A stretch of 64,000 bases of DNA from Candidatus Poribacteria bacterium (GCA_028820635.1 JAPPIG010000042.1:161838-225837), one strand, 5' to 3'. Shown: positions 36,343 to 45,407, numbered from the stretch's first letter. The notes: generated from the letters alone by a model not told the origin. Numbers and translations: made by a program.

Positions 36343-37632
36343 TTAGTTTAAAAAGATTTGACGACGCAGCAAGATAACAACAATTACTGATAGAAATATA
36401 TAAAGCACAGTAAATCCAATGAAAGGAATAACAAGATTTGGCATAGGTGTTACAGCGTCTGCCGTCCGCATAATGTCATAGATTACCCACGGTTGTCTAC
36501 CAACTTCGGTAACTGTCCATCCTGCTTCTATAGCAATAAACCCAAGCGGCGTGCAGTATGTGACAAACCTGAGATACCAACTATTGACAGGCAAACCTTT
36601 CTGTCTCCATGCTAACCATCCGCCGAGGATTCCCGCGACAATCATCACTATCCCGCATGCAACCATAATCTGAAAAGCGAAATGCACTATTGCAACAGGC
36701 GGACGATTTTCAGGTGGAACGTCTTTGAGTCCCATAATTTCGGCATTGAAGTCAAAGTGTGCAAGGAAACTAAGTGCCTTCGGAATTTCTATGGCGTATC
36801 GGGTTACTTCATCTTCTTCGTCTGGAATACCGCCTATCCGCAAAGGCGCACCGCGTTCTGTTTCCCATTGTCCTTCCATCGCTGCGAGTTTGACGGGTTG
36901 ATGTTTTGCAAGCCGTTTAGCACTAATGTCCCCAGAAATCGGTTGAAGGAGGGCAACTACACCACCGACACACAATGCAATTGCAAATGCTTTTCTATGA
37001 AATGGGTTATCTGGATCGCGTCTCAGAAAATAGGCATGGATACCGGCAACAGCAAATCCGACAGCAAGGAAGGCAGCTAAAGTCATGTGAAGTGCTTGAC
37101 TGAATGAAGAGGGATTTAGCATTGCTGCAATGGGGTCAATGTTAGTAACTTTACCTTCAACGATTGAAAAACCAGTTGGCGTGTTCATCCAAGCATTAGC
37201 GGTTACAACAAAGATACCTGACAGCATGCCACCTACTAACACCATTACACCAGCGAACCAGTGGACAGTCTTTGGCACGCGTTCCCATCCATACAAATAG
37301 ATGCCGAGAAAGATTGCCTCTACAAAGAACGCTAATCCTTCCAGCGAAAACGGCATTCCAATAATAGGACCGGCGTAAGCCATAAAACCTGGCCACAATA
37401 AACCGAGTTCAAAGGATAATACAGTCCCTGAAACCGCCCCCACAGCAAACATAATGGCAGTGCCTTTCGACCAACGTTTTGCGAGTGTGAGATAGGTTTC
37501 GTCCTTTGTTTTCAGCCACATCCCCTCAGCAATCACCATGAGTAGCGGCATTGCTATGCCGATAGAAGCGAAGATAATATGGAATGCAAGAGACATTGCC
37601 ATTTGTGCGCGTGCTGCCAATAGATCTTCCAT
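36343..37632 (-). CDS. cydA: Cytochrome bd ubiquinol oxidase subunit I, short Q-loop form
   Basis: The 429-residue inner-membrane protein carries the heme-binding positions H18 and H182. The conserved glutamates E98 and E105 lie in SLEGLAFFVEA. The Q-loop start reads GDISAKRLAKHQPVKLAAMEG, and GRQPW lies near the end. Length and Q-loop indicate the short form. It catalyses quinol oxidation at the bd-type oxygen reductase. Its partner cydB is separated by a methyltransferase gene. The start lies directly after the PhyH terminator. Confident by motif. Confidence 0.95.
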   Translation of the reverse strand: MEDLLAARAQMAMSLAFHIIFASIGIAMPLLMVIAEGMWLKTKDETYLTLAKRWSKGTAIMFAVGAVSGTVLSFELGLLWPGFMAYAGPIIGMPFSLEGLAFFVEAIFLGIYLYGWERVPKTVHWFAGVMVLVGGMLSGIFVVTANAWMNTPTGFSIVEGKVTNIDPIAAMLNPSSFSQALHMTLAAFLAVGFAVAGIHAYFLRRDPDNPFHRKAFAIALCVGGVVALLQPISGDISAKRLAKHQPVKLAAMEGQWETERGAPLRIGGIPDEEDEVTRYAIEIPKALSFLAHFDFNAEIMGLKDVPPENRPPVAIVHFAFQIMVACGIVMIVAGILGGWLAWRQKGLPVNSWYLRFVTYCTPLGFIAIEAGWTVTEVGRQPWVIYDIMRTADAVTPMPNLVIPFIGFTVLYIFLSVIVVILLRRQIFLN

Positions 37633-37643
37633 GCGATTTTACC

Positions 37644-37677
37644 TAAAACAAAAATAGGCGGGTACAACGACCCGCCT
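37644..37677 (-). terminator. Rho-independent terminator after the PhyH gene
   Basis: An 8-bp stem (aggcgggt at 37656-37663, acccgcct at 37670-37677) with a 6-base loop is followed on the minus strand by ATTTTTGTTTT. It lies between the dioxygenase gene and cydA and should separate their transcripts. Confidence 0.85.
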
Positions 37678-37695
37678 TTCAAATATCATAATGAT

Positions 37696-38535
37696 TTACG
37701 CAACCCACGGATCAAGACCGAGCAGTTTTTTGCCTAAAGGTGTCAACTCAGCAGTTTTTCCTTTATTATGCTCTTTCTCTTTCTGATTTTTACCGAGTCC
37801 AGTTAGCCGTTCTCGCCATCCTGTAACCCTGCCTTCGCTTGTATCTTTGCCATCATTTGGTGCTGGTGACATTGTGATGTATTGCGCCATCCGAGGACGC
37901 ACAGCAGAGTTTGGACTGCTGCCATGCGGCAACGCACTATGCCAAATAACCAAATCACCCGCCTTACCTGCGACAGGCACTGCTTCATCCTGATATTCAC
38001 GAACCACTTGTCCTGGATTAGCATTTTCCGGTAGGCTTTTTAACCATTCTTCTAATTTACGGTGAAAACCGGGAATACAGGTAAACGCACCTTGATTGCC
38101 GGGGGTATCTGCCAGATATAGCACACCTTGCACCCTTAAGCGCACGGGCATATCGTTTAGATTCATATCCCAATGCAAATAGGGACCTGGGAACTTCCAA
38201 TCATCGCGTTCAGGCGGATTCATACTGGCACGGTCAAAGCTGACCCATAGTTTTTCATTACTCCAGATTTCTGAGAATGCTTGATGCACACGTGGATATT
38301 GCCGGTTATCCCATAAAGCTTGATGCTGATAGATTTCTACCATGATGCCGCGGCGTGGCGGATCAGTAGGATACCAACTATCCGGATTTTCGCCATCCAT
38401 TTCAAGGAAGTCCCATACAGCTTGTTCAGCAGCACGGCAATTTTCAAGGGGAACAGCCTCACGGACAACGACATAGCCATTTTCTTCCCAAAATTCTAAG
38501 TCTTCTTTACTAAAAACAGGCATGAGTTTCTCCAA
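37696..38535 (-). CDS. Phytanoyl-CoA dioxygenase family protein
   Basis: The 279-residue iron(II)/2-oxoglutarate oxygenase has the facial triad H121-W-D123 in YLHWDMN and distal H204 in LPHGSSPN. R213 or R215 in VRPRMAQY binds 2-oxoglutarate. A long lysine-rich tail (about 235-275) lacks further motifs. PhyH enzymes hydroxylate diverse small molecules, lipids or halogenated natural products; the substrate is unknown. Poribacteria are known to encode many PhyH copies. It stands alone with GGAG 6 bases before the ATG and a terminator behind. Confidence 0.9.
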   Translation of the reverse strand: MEKLMPVFSKEDLEFWEENGYVVVREAVPLENCRAAEQAVWDFLEMDGENPDSWYPTDPPRRGIMVEIYQHQALWDNRQYPRVHQAFSEIWSNEKLWVSFDRASMNPPERDDWKFPGPYLHWDMNLNDMPVRLRVQGVLYLADTPGNQGAFTCIPGFHRKLEEWLKSLPENANPGQVVREYQDEAVPVAGKAGDLVIWHSALPHGSSPNSAVRPRMAQYITMSPAPNDGKDTSEGRVTGWRERLTGLGKNQKEKEHNKGKTAELTPLGKKLLGLDPWVA

Positions 38536-38678
38536 TATTGTACTTACAATATATTACAGCGCGCTTACAAAGCGCCCCTACAACCTGAGAAATGGTTGCT
38601 GTAAATCAACTTTTGTTCCAATGATACTAACTATCCATAAAGAAATATCCGAACTATTTACACAACAAAAACCAACAC

Positions 38679-39362
38679 TCATAACGTGAAATGTTGCCGG
38701 GCGTATTCAAGACGTTCCGGCACGCCAATATCAATCCATTCAGTTTCTACTTTGTGGACATAAAGTTGGGATAGGTAAGGAAAGACATCCCGTTCAATTG
38801 AAAAGACTTCCTTTTGTGGAAAACCGTTAATGATAGAACTATTAAAAAGAAAAACGGCACCGTTTGCACAACCGGGACGCACTACCTCCTGTTTTTCTCT
38901 GAATTCAGTAATTCGCCCCTCTGTGTCAGCAACGATTTCACCATAAGATGTCAGATCGGGTACCGAAATACCAAGCAATAATCCTTCCATTTCTGGACGC
39001 AAACAAGACAACATGTCAGCTAAGGAGAAGTTTCTCAACAGAATATCGCCGTGTAACACAAAGACTGGAAAATCGTCAACGAAGCGAAATGCGTTTTTAA
39101 TAGCACCACCGGTTCCAAGCGGTTTGTCTTCTTCGGCATATCTGATCTTAACACCTGCATGCCTTTTTCCAACATGTTTATACAACACGTCGTGCAGATG
39201 CCCAGAAGCAAGAATTACCTCATTTACGCCAGCTTCAGATAAAAGTTTTAACTGCCATTCTAAAACGGTGCGATCACCAATTTTCAGAAGTATCTTCGGC
39301 AGTTTTTCTGTTGTTTTGCCAAGTCTTGTGGAAAGCCCACCACAGAGAATAATCGCTTGCAT
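38679..39362 (-). CDS. Sugar-phosphate nucleotidyltransferase
   Basis: The 227-residue protein starts MQAIILCGGLSTRLGKTTEKLPK, the nucleotide-binding loop G-G-x-x-x-R-L...K of the NTP_transferase family. LGTGGAIKNAFRF and the metal-binding D in LHGDIL follow, and the usual DIGVPERLEYA closes the fold near the end. It couples a sugar 1-phosphate with an NTP. The sequence resembles the heptose-type (HddC-like) or mannose-type subgroup, but specificity is undetermined. No heptose biosynthesis genes are adjacent. Start confirmed by AAGGA upstream. Confidence 0.88.
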   Translation of the reverse strand: MQAIILCGGLSTRLGKTTEKLPKILLKIGDRTVLEWQLKLLSEAGVNEVILASGHLHDVLYKHVGKRHAGVKIRYAEEDKPLGTGGAIKNAFRFVDDFPVFVLHGDILLRNFSLADMLSCLRPEMEGLLLGISVPDLTSYGEIVADTEGRITEFREKQEVVRPGCANGAVFLFNSSIINGFPQKEVFSIERDVFPYLSQLYVHKVETEWIDIGVPERLEYARQHFTL

Positions 39363-39508
39363 GAAGTAATTTCCTTAGTGGACTGTGAACATTTTCTAAC
39401 ATCAATTCAGGTTAGAGACATAAAAATTTATCGACATTTCACGGATAATGACCAAGTTTCTCAGGAGTCAGCATTTACTTGAATTTGACCTGTATATGTA
39501 CTTGCTTT

Positions 39509-40609
39509 CTATGTCCTCAAAGCATTTAGGAATGCCTCAACACTCGGAGTTTGTAATGCGAGAACAACCAGCTGCTTCAGTTGTTCGAGATCAGAAATTG
39601 ATTTAAGTGCTTGTTCTATGTTATGTAAGTCACTTTTAGGGAACTGTGTTGTAAGTATTGAGAGTATATTTTCCACGGTGGTTTCGCGCGCCCCTTGTTC
39701 AATACCTTGTTCAATACCTTGTTCAATACCTTGTTCAATACCTTGTTCAATACCTTGTTCAATTAGCACTTGTGCCATTGATTCTGCCATGGGAGTCACC
39801 TCCATTTGTTGTGTGTTTTGGTCTATGAGTTGGACGAGTTCTTCATGTTCTTCTGCGGGTCTGCGATGTAGTATCAATGAAATAAGATACTTTATCGCCT
39901 CTTCCATTTGTCCCTTCTGGCCCGGACCAAGTGTATCAAGATAGTCAACGGCATCAACTAAAGCGCGACTGATCGCTTCCTTATCTGCGTGTTCCTGCTG
40001 AAGCACTGTCATCAACCATCCGAAAGGATGATCGGTTTTCGTCAATGTTTCCGTATCTGTTTCCTTGACGCTAAGAAAAAGTATCTCACAATGTGGCACA
40101 AACCGTGTGAGTTCATCTGGGATATCCATAATAGCGTCAAGCTGCAGTGGCGTTTTCCAAGTACGATCACCCGTATAAAACACTATAGGGAGTATCGGTG
40201 TTAACCGCCGTTCTGCTTTCGGCACATTGTTTTGCTCCCATGTTCTGCGTTCTGTGTCCCATATCATCAGCATGTAAAACAACATTCGAAATCCCATTGT
40301 TTCATCCACCGTGGACTGGTGTTCAATGAGAATATAGATAACGATCTCACCGGTTTGTTCTTCACTTTTAAACGGCACACGATAGACGAGGTCCGATTCC
40401 TGCGCTCTGAATATCTCCAGTACAAAACTCCTCTCAATCTGGTCAATCCGTTCAAAATCCATCTTTTCCGATAGGTTGCCAGCGATGATCTGGACTAAGC
40501 ATCGCAAGTTTTCTATGTTTTGGAGCAACCATCTTGCGCTCTGATCAGGATAATGTTCAGTCTGTATCCTCCAAAAATCAACGATTTGTTGTTCGTTTCT
40601 ATTTTCCAT
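39509..40609 (-). CDS. Rpn/RpnC-type nuclease (putative transposase family)
   Basis: The 366-residue protein fits the Rpn family, which carries a PD-(D/E)XK nuclease core and promotes recombination in E. coli. Visible: ESDLVYRVPFK...IVIYILIEHQST (about 70-100), then the family's RMLFYMLMIWD and YTGDRTWKTPLQLD. The middle carries a 24-residue low-complexity stretch EQGIEQGIEQGIEQGIEQG, coded by six 12-bp repeats, a hallmark of Rpn-like genes that vary in copy number. It is otherwise full length. No Shine-Dalgarno site is obvious before the start. Possible selfish element. Confidence 0.85.
   Translation of the reverse strand: MENRNEQQIVDFWRIQTEHYPDQSARWLLQNIENLRCLVQIIAGNLSEKMDFERIDQIERSFVLEIFRAQESDLVYRVPFKSEEQTGEIVIYILIEHQSTVDETMGFRMLFYMLMIWDTERRTWEQNNVPKAERRLTPILPIVFYTGDRTWKTPLQLDAIMDIPDELTRFVPHCEILFLSVKETDTETLTKTDHPFGWLMTVLQQEHADKEAISRALVDAVDYLDTLGPGQKGQMEEAIKYLISLILHRRPAEEHEELVQLIDQNTQQMEVTPMAESMAQVLIEQGIEQGIEQGIEQGIEQGIEQGARETTVENILSILTTQFPKSDLHNIEQALKSISDLEQLKQLVVLALQTPSVEAFLNALRT
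39693..39764. repeat. 12-bp tandem repeat (six copies) inside the Rpn gene
   Basis: Six head-to-tail copies of ccttgttcaata (last copy differs by one base) code in frame for EQGI units. The in-frame period suggests slippage-driven length change without frame loss. Confidence 0.9.
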
Positions 40610-40655
40610 GAAATCTTAAATATATGCTGCCAAATACTGAACTTATGGTTTCTCT

Positions 40656-41039
40656 TCAAATAGTTTCAGGAAGAAAATCAAATGCGTTTTCAATCTGTTC
40701 AAGTCGTAGCAATTCAAATTGTGGCGATAGATGGATTGCAATTACATCAAAACGGCAGGGGACATCTAACATGTTTTGTGTTTGTAAATATGCCAATGCG
40801 ATTTTAGAAATTTGCCGCTGCTTCTGCTCTGTAACCGCGTATTGTGGCAAGCCATATTTTAAACTACGCCGTGTTTTAACCTCTACAAAAACGATTCTCT
40901 TATCTTGCTGGGCGATAAGATCAATTTCACCACGTTGGAAACGGTAATTTTGCACAAGAATCTGATAACCTTGTGCTTTAAGATGTTCAGCTGCGAATGT
41001 TTCACCGATTTTGGCAATGTTTGGCAGTGAACGTCGCAT
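40656..41039 (-). CDS. yraN: YraN (UPF0102) endonuclease-like protein
   Basis: The 127-residue protein has the UPF0102 core GETFAAEHLKAQGYQILVQNYRFQRGEIDLIAQQDKRIVFVEVKTRRS. D and ExK of the PD-(D/E)XK fold are present in GEIDLIA and VFVEVKTR. Family members are nuclease-like with roles in DNA processing or division. ATG 41039 is preferred; GAGG lies 9 bases upstream, and it avoids a GTG seven codons earlier. It follows rnhB by 56 bases, the standard yraN position. Confidence 0.92.
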   Translation of the reverse strand: MRRSLPNIAKIGETFAAEHLKAQGYQILVQNYRFQRGEIDLIAQQDKRIVFVEVKTRRSLKYGLPQYAVTEQKQRQISKIALAYLQTQNMLDVPCRFDVIAIHLSPQFELLRLEQIENAFDFLPETI

Positions 41040-41095
41040 TTGAACTTTCCTCAGCTCCACCGCAAATTAAAAAAGCACCTATGGATAGGTTTTAA

Positions 41096-41686
41096 CTAAT
41101 CTGATAGTAATTTGAAAGTATTCCTATGAATTGCTGAAGCACCAAACTGTGCAATCGCTTGACGATGTTGTGCTGTAGGATATCCCTTATGTTGCTCAAA
41201 TCCGTAATTTGGATATGTTTGATGGAATTCAATCATCAGTCTGTCGCGCGTCGTTTTGGCAATAACTGAAGCCGCAGCGATGGATAAACTTAGGTTATCC
41301 CCTTTGGGAATTGCTTGTCCCGGAATGTTTGTTTTCGGCAGCTTAGAACCATCTACAAGCAGATAATCAGGTTTGGGTGCAAGTTGTTCTACTGCTTCTG
41401 CCATAGCTCGCAGCGCAGCTTGTAAGATGTTAAGTTCCTCAATTAAGCGATTATCTACTGAACCGACACCAACTGAAACAGCAACACTTTGGATTTCATT
41501 AGCGAGCAATGAACGCTGTTTTGCAGTCAATTGCTTAGAATCTTTCAAACCTTCAATTTTACAATTGACAGGCAGGATAACAGCAGCAGCTACGACGGGA
41601 CCTGCCAAAGCACCTCTACCCGCTTCGTCAATCCCAGCAATTCGCTTGTATCCTTTCTGCCGGCAAGCACGCTCAAAAGCGTCCAT
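41096..41686 (-). CDS. rnhB: Ribonuclease HII
   Basis: The 196-residue enzyme removes RNA from RNA-DNA hybrids and single ribonucleotides in the cytoplasm. The catalytic core shows GIDEAGRGALAGPVVAAAVIL (D and E of the first motif at about 18-19), YLLVDGSKLP (third acidic residue) and SIAAASVIAKTTRDRLM with the later glutamate. It fits the family length. It lies 4 bases after rplS and before yraN, the normal bacterial order. Confidence 0.95.
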   Translation of the reverse strand: MDAFERACRQKGYKRIAGIDEAGRGALAGPVVAAAVILPVNCKIEGLKDSKQLTAKQRSLLANEIQSVAVSVGVGSVDNRLIEELNILQAALRAMAEAVEQLAPKPDYLLVDGSKLPKTNIPGQAIPKGDNLSLSIAAASVIAKTTRDRLMIEFHQTYPNYGFEQHKGYPTAQHRQAIAQFGASAIHRNTFKLLSD

Positions 41687-41690
41687 CTCG

Positions 41691-42035
41691 TTATCTTCTT
41701 TGCTCTCTGACTCGTGCAGATTTACCGGTACGGTTCCTCAAATAATATAACTTTGCACGGCGGACAGCACCGTACCGAACAACCCGAATACTTTCAATAT
41801 TCGGTGAATGAAGTGGAAAGGTTCTTTCGCTTCCTGTACCAAATGCAACGCGTCGGACGGTAAAAGTAGCACGAGTTCCGCCATGTGCACGGCGAATCAC
41901 AGTGCCTTCATAAGCCTGAATACGTTCCTTCTGTCCTTCTCGGATACGGGTATTGACTCTAACAACATCTCCAGGACTAAACTCAGGAATATCAGTTTTC
42001 TTATATTGGTTTTCTACGGATTCAATCAAATTCAT
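41691..42035 (-). CDS. rplS: 50S ribosomal protein L19
   Basis: The 114-residue protein matches the L19 signature ([29 protein letters not shown], then [19 protein letters not shown] and [18 protein letters not shown]). L19 sits at the 30S-50S interface of the ribosome. A strong AAGGAGG lies 8 bases upstream. It follows trmD by 25 bases and precedes rnhB, so it belongs to the ffh-to-yraN cluster. Confidence 0.97.
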   Translation of the reverse strand: MNLIESVENQYKKTDIPEFSPGDVVRVNTRIREGQKERIQAYEGTVIRRAHGGTRATFTVRRVAFGTGSERTFPLHSPNIESIRVVRYGAVRRAKLYYLRNRTGKSARVREQRR

Positions 42036-42060
42036 TGTTTTTTCCTCCTTTCTTCATAAC

Positions 42061-42795
42061 TTAACAAGAAGATTTATTTTCTGATGTTTGCAAAAGTGCA
42101 AGTTCTTCGTCAGTGAGTTCAAGATTTTGAAGTAAATCTGGGCGGCGTTGTGCTGTACGTTTAATCGCTTCTGCATGCCGCCATTCTTTTATCTTCTCAT
42201 GATGTCCGCTTAACAGCACTTCTGGGACTTTCATTCCCTCATATTCAGCAGGACGTGTATAGTGCGGATGGTCAAGCAAATCTTGGCTGAAAGAGTCCTC
42301 ATGTGCAGACTCAAAATCTCCTAACGCCCCCGGCAAAACACGTCCGATAGCATCAATTAGCACAAGTGCTGCAATTTCACCACCACTCAAAACGTAATCA
42401 CCAATTGAGATTTCAGTTGTGACAATTTTTTGGCGAACCCTTTCATCAATCCCTTTGTAGCGACCACATATAAGGATAAGATGCGACTCCAAAGACAATG
42501 CTTCAACGAGGGATTGTGTCAACGGTGTACCCTGCGGTGTTAAATATACAATTTGCGCGTCAGATTCTGTGTTCAACGCTGCGACAGCTGCGAAAAGCGG
42601 CTCAGGTTTTAGAATCATACCCGCACCGCCACCATAAGGATAGTCATCAACAGTTTTATGTTTATCTGTTGCCCAATCTCGCAGATTATACACGTTAATA
42701 CTGAATCGGTCAGCGTCCTGAATACGTCTTAAAATGCCGGTTTGAAGGGCGGGGGCGATTATCTCTGGAAACAGCGCGAGCACATCCATTTTCAT
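42061..42795 (-). CDS. trmD: tRNA (guanine37-N1)-methyltransferase
   Basis: The 244-residue knotted SPOUT methyltransferase makes m1G37 in tRNA to prevent frameshifting. Features seen are LRDWATDKHKTVDDYPYGGGAGMILKPEPLF (about 38-68) and LSGGEIAALVLIDAIGRVLPGALG, the trefoil-knot cofactor loop. The C-terminal tRNA-binding domain carries EVLLSGHHEKIKEWR. It follows khpA by 21 bases. The usual partner rimM is not between rpsP and trmD here. Confidence 0.97.
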   Translation of the reverse strand: MKMDVLALFPEIIAPALQTGILRRIQDADRFSINVYNLRDWATDKHKTVDDYPYGGGAGMILKPEPLFAAVAALNTESDAQIVYLTPQGTPLTQSLVEALSLESHLILICGRYKGIDERVRQKIVTTEISIGDYVLSGGEIAALVLIDAIGRVLPGALGDFESAHEDSFSQDLLDHPHYTRPAEYEGMKVPEVLLSGHHEKIKEWRHAEAIKRTAQRRPDLLQNLELTDEELALLQTSENKSSC

Positions 42796-42816
42796 CTTGA
42801 CGCTTGCCTATAATCG

Positions 42817-43068
42817 CTATTCTTCGGTCCTCGGTTCCTCAAGTAGTTCAAGAATTACCTTTTTGTTGCCATTCAACCCAGCTGTATAAAGCAGTGTTCT
42901 GATTGCTTTAAGTGTCCGACCGTATCTACCGATAACTTTACCTAAATCTGCTTCTGCGACACTCAATTCAATAATAACCACTTTTTCGCCAGTCACTTCG
43001 CGGACTACTACATCATCAGGATAATCAACAAGTGCTTTTACGATGTATTCAATAAGTTCTTTGAACAT
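42817..43068 (-). CDS. khpA: KhpA-type KH-domain RNA-binding protein
   Basis: The 83-residue protein has one KH domain. LIEYIVKALVDYPDDVVV forms the first helix/strand, and GKVIGRYGRTLKAIRTLL holds the GxxG loop (GRYG) that binds single-stranded RNA. KhpA usually acts as a dimer with KhpB to regulate cell-wall and other mRNAs. The gene lies between rpsP and trmD, its standard place, which supports the call. Confidence 0.94.
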   Translation of the reverse strand: MFKELIEYIVKALVDYPDDVVVREVTGEKVVIIELSVAEADLGKVIGRYGRTLKAIRTLLYTAGLNGNKKVILELLEEPRTEE

Positions 43069-43137
43069 AACTAACTTTCTGTGATTATAAAAAACAAAAA
43101 TATGAGTATGTATGCCAATTCAGCAGGACTTGAAAAA

Positions 43138-43512
43138 CTATTCTTCTTCTGACGATTCAGATGCTTCTGTCGCAAGGACTTCCTGTTCGTTTTCAGACGA
43201 GTCTGTATCCTCTGCTTCCATTGCTTCGTCTTCAGGGAGTGGTTTTCCAAGTTTTTCGTAAGTAAATTTCTTCCAGATACCTTCTTGTGAAAGCAATCTT
43301 TTGGCTGTATCTGTTGGTTGAGCACCACGTCTTAACCATTTTAAAGCTTTCTCTTCGTCAATTAGGACATCTGCAGGATCCGTTAAAGGATTGTAATGAC
43401 CGAGACGTTCTAAAAACACACCGTCTCGCTGGGCTCGTGCATCGGCTGCAACGAGCCGATAAAAAGGACGTTTTTTTCTGCCGAGCCGTTGTAATCTAAT
43501 TCTAACTGCCAA
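43138..43512 (-). CDS. rpsP: 30S ribosomal protein S16 with acidic C-terminal extension
   Basis: The protein is 124 residues; the S16 core ends near residue 85. Core features are [70 protein letters not shown]. The last 40 residues are strongly acidic (Glu/Asp/Ser rich), beyond normal S16 length. Such tails occur in some lineages; the function is unknown. It is first ribosomal gene after ffh in the cluster. Confidence 0.95.
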   Translation of the reverse strand: MAVRIRLQRLGRKKRPFYRLVAADARAQRDGVFLERLGHYNPLTDPADVLIDEEKALKWLRRGAQPTDTAKRLLSQEGIWKKFTYEKLGKPLPEDEAMEAEDTDSSENEQEVLATEASESSEEE

Positions 43513-43687
43513 AAAATACCTCCTGGTATACGGTAAATCTATGATTGTTCTTATTTTGTTGCTGTAACGTCTTTATACTTTCCAAGTGAAAAATGTAAGA
43601 GGCGCAATGAATTGCGCGACTACAAACGCGTCTATTATGCCGCATTCGTTGGGTTTCACTGCGTTCTACCAACCTACAAATACTGTG
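43513..43687. other. Gap between ffh and rpsP with a REP-like palindrome
   Basis: The 175 bases between the end of ffh and the start of rpsP hold a short palindromic unit near 43591-43612 (ggcgcaatgaattgcgc). It is probably an inserted repeat within the otherwise compact cluster; no gene is seen. Confidence 0.5.
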
Positions 43688-45076
43688 TTATTTACGTCGT
43701 TTACGTTTTCGTGGCTTTCTCTTTTTTCGCTGTGTTTGGGGAAGCATACCCATTTTGCCACCCATCTTTGGCATTGCCATTGATGCCTGTTGGTTCAGCA
43801 TGTTATTCATCATTCGGAGTTGGGAAACTAACTGATTAACTTGATTGACCGAGGTGCCACTTCCTTTGGATATGCGAACTTTTCGACTTCTATCTAACAA
43901 CTGGGGATTCTGTCTTTCCGCAGGTGTCATCGACTGTATCATCGCTTTGGCATATTTGAGATGACTCTCATCGGGTTGTAGGTCTTTGACAGGTAATTGG
44001 TTCTTAAAAGGCACGAGGTCCAACAATTGGTCAAGGGGTCCCATATTTTTCAGCTGTTCAAGCTGCGTGAGGAAATCGTTGAAATCTAATCCCTTTCTCT
44101 CTGTCAGTTTGCGTTCTAATTCGCGTGCTTGGTCCTCGTTGAAAACAGCTTCGGCTTTTTCCATCAGCGTTTGGAAATCGCCTTGTCCGATGATACGCGA
44201 TGCCATCCGTTCAGGATGAAATTCCTCAAGTGCAGCTGCCTCAATCTTTTCACCTACACCGATGAATTTGATAGGTTTCTCTGTGACAGAGCGGATAGAG
44301 AGCGCAGCACCACCCCGTGCATCCCCATCCATTTTAGTCAAGATAACACCGCTAATATCTAAATCGTTATTGAAGTTTTCAGCAACATTTACAGCGTCCT
44401 GACCTGTCATCGCATCAACAACAAGCAGAATCTCAGAAGGATTCACAGCGTCCTTGATCCCCTGCAATTCTCCCATCAACGTTTCATCAATATGTAAACG
44501 ACCTGCTGTGTCTATGATAATACAATCATAACCGCGTTTCATTGCATCTTGCACGGAATCCTTGGCAATATCAACTGGAGACACATCAGTTCCCTGCGCA
44601 AAAACAGGGGTCTCTATTTGTTCCCCAAGCACCTGCAGCTGCTTGATTGCAGCAGGGCGATAAACATCCGCTGCAACGAGCATCGGATTACGACCTTCCT
44701 TACGGAATTTGAGTGCCAATTTCGCTGCGACTGTCGTTTTACCAGCACCTTGCAAGCCTGCTAACATCACAATCGTGGGACCGTTGGGTGCAATTTGAAT
44801 CTTTGCAGATTCAGTCCCCATCAACGTCGTCAATTCCTCTTTGATAATCTTTGCGATTTGGAGCTCCGGTGTGAGGCTACCCATCACTTCCTGACCAAGT
44901 GCGCGCACTTTGATGCTTTCAATAAAATCGCGTGTGACCTTGTAGTTAACGTCTGCTTCTAAAAAGGCGCGACGCACTTCGCGCAGAGAATCAGAGATAT
45001 TATTTTCTGTCAATTTTCCCTGCCCTTTTATTTTTTTGAAGGTGCTTTGTAAACGTTCACTTAAGCTCTCAAACAT
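43688..45076 (-). CDS. ffh: Signal recognition particle protein Ffh (SRP54)
   Basis: This 462-residue GTPase delivers nascent membrane proteins with the SRP RNA to FtsY. N domain (FESLSERLQSTFKKIKGQGKL), then the G domain with P-loop GLQGAGKTTVAAKLA, DVYRPAAIKQL, DTAGRLHIDE and TKMDGDARGGAALS. The M domain follows, ending with methionine-rich helices and a basic KKRKPRKRKRRK tail. All GTPase motifs are intact. It begins the cluster ffh-rpsP-khpA-trmD-rplS-rnhB-yraN on this strand. The 4.5S RNA gene was not found in this window. Confidence 0.97.
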   Translation of the reverse strand: MFESLSERLQSTFKKIKGQGKLTENNISDSLREVRRAFLEADVNYKVTRDFIESIKVRALGQEVMGSLTPELQIAKIIKEELTTLMGTESAKIQIAPNGPTIVMLAGLQGAGKTTVAAKLALKFRKEGRNPMLVAADVYRPAAIKQLQVLGEQIETPVFAQGTDVSPVDIAKDSVQDAMKRGYDCIIIDTAGRLHIDETLMGELQGIKDAVNPSEILLVVDAMTGQDAVNVAENFNNDLDISGVILTKMDGDARGGAALSIRSVTEKPIKFIGVGEKIEAAALEEFHPERMASRIIGQGDFQTLMEKAEAVFNEDQARELERKLTERKGLDFNDFLTQLEQLKNMGPLDQLLDLVPFKNQLPVKDLQPDESHLKYAKAMIQSMTPAERQNPQLLDRSRKVRISKGSGTSVNQVNQLVSQLRMMNNMLNQQASMAMPKMGGKMGMLPQTQRKKRKPRKRKRRK

Positions 45077-45226
45077 GGCTACGCATCCTTTATCAAAGGA
45101 ATTTAGTTATAGAATTATAGCAGATTTTACCGCCTCTGTCAAGTTTTTTTGTGTCTGGTGGGTGTTAGGAATTTTGTCTGAACCAGGATTTTCAGGATTG
45201 TAGAGGTTTTGTCTGAATTGCGGAAT

Positions 45227-45309
45227 ATTGGTCCTGGATAATGTTCAATCCTTCTTTGATATTTTATTTTTTAAATGTTATTATTGTAATAATTGAATAC
45301 GTAGTGTCG
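45227..45309. repeat. 83-bp direct repeat flanking WD40 locus, left copy
   Basis: Matches 47395-47477 at nearly all of 83 positions, in the same orientation. The shared core includes ttattattgtaataattgaa. Together the copies enclose the WD40 locus. Confidence 0.85.
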
Positions 45310-45341
45310 CACGATTACATAACCGAAGAACACCAACAACC

Positions 45342-45370
45342 TTGAAATGCCCATCGCTATCTGATATACT
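45342..45370 (+). promoter_or_regulatory. Sigma70-type promoter of WD40 locus
   Basis: TTGAAA at 45342-45347 and TATACT at 45365-45370 with a 17-base spacer, 37 bases before the ATG at 45408. Confidence 0.7.
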
Positions 45371-45407
45371 ATCCACAACCCTTATACGCCATATTGAGGT
45401 GATGCCG

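Larger units (their letters stand above)
45077..45407. other. 331-base divergent gap between ffh and the WD40 pseudogene
   Basis: It contains the promoter region for ffh (minus strand), one 83-bp direct-repeat copy (45227-45309) and a good promoter at 45342-45370 for the WD40 gene. Nothing else supported. Confidence 0.6.
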
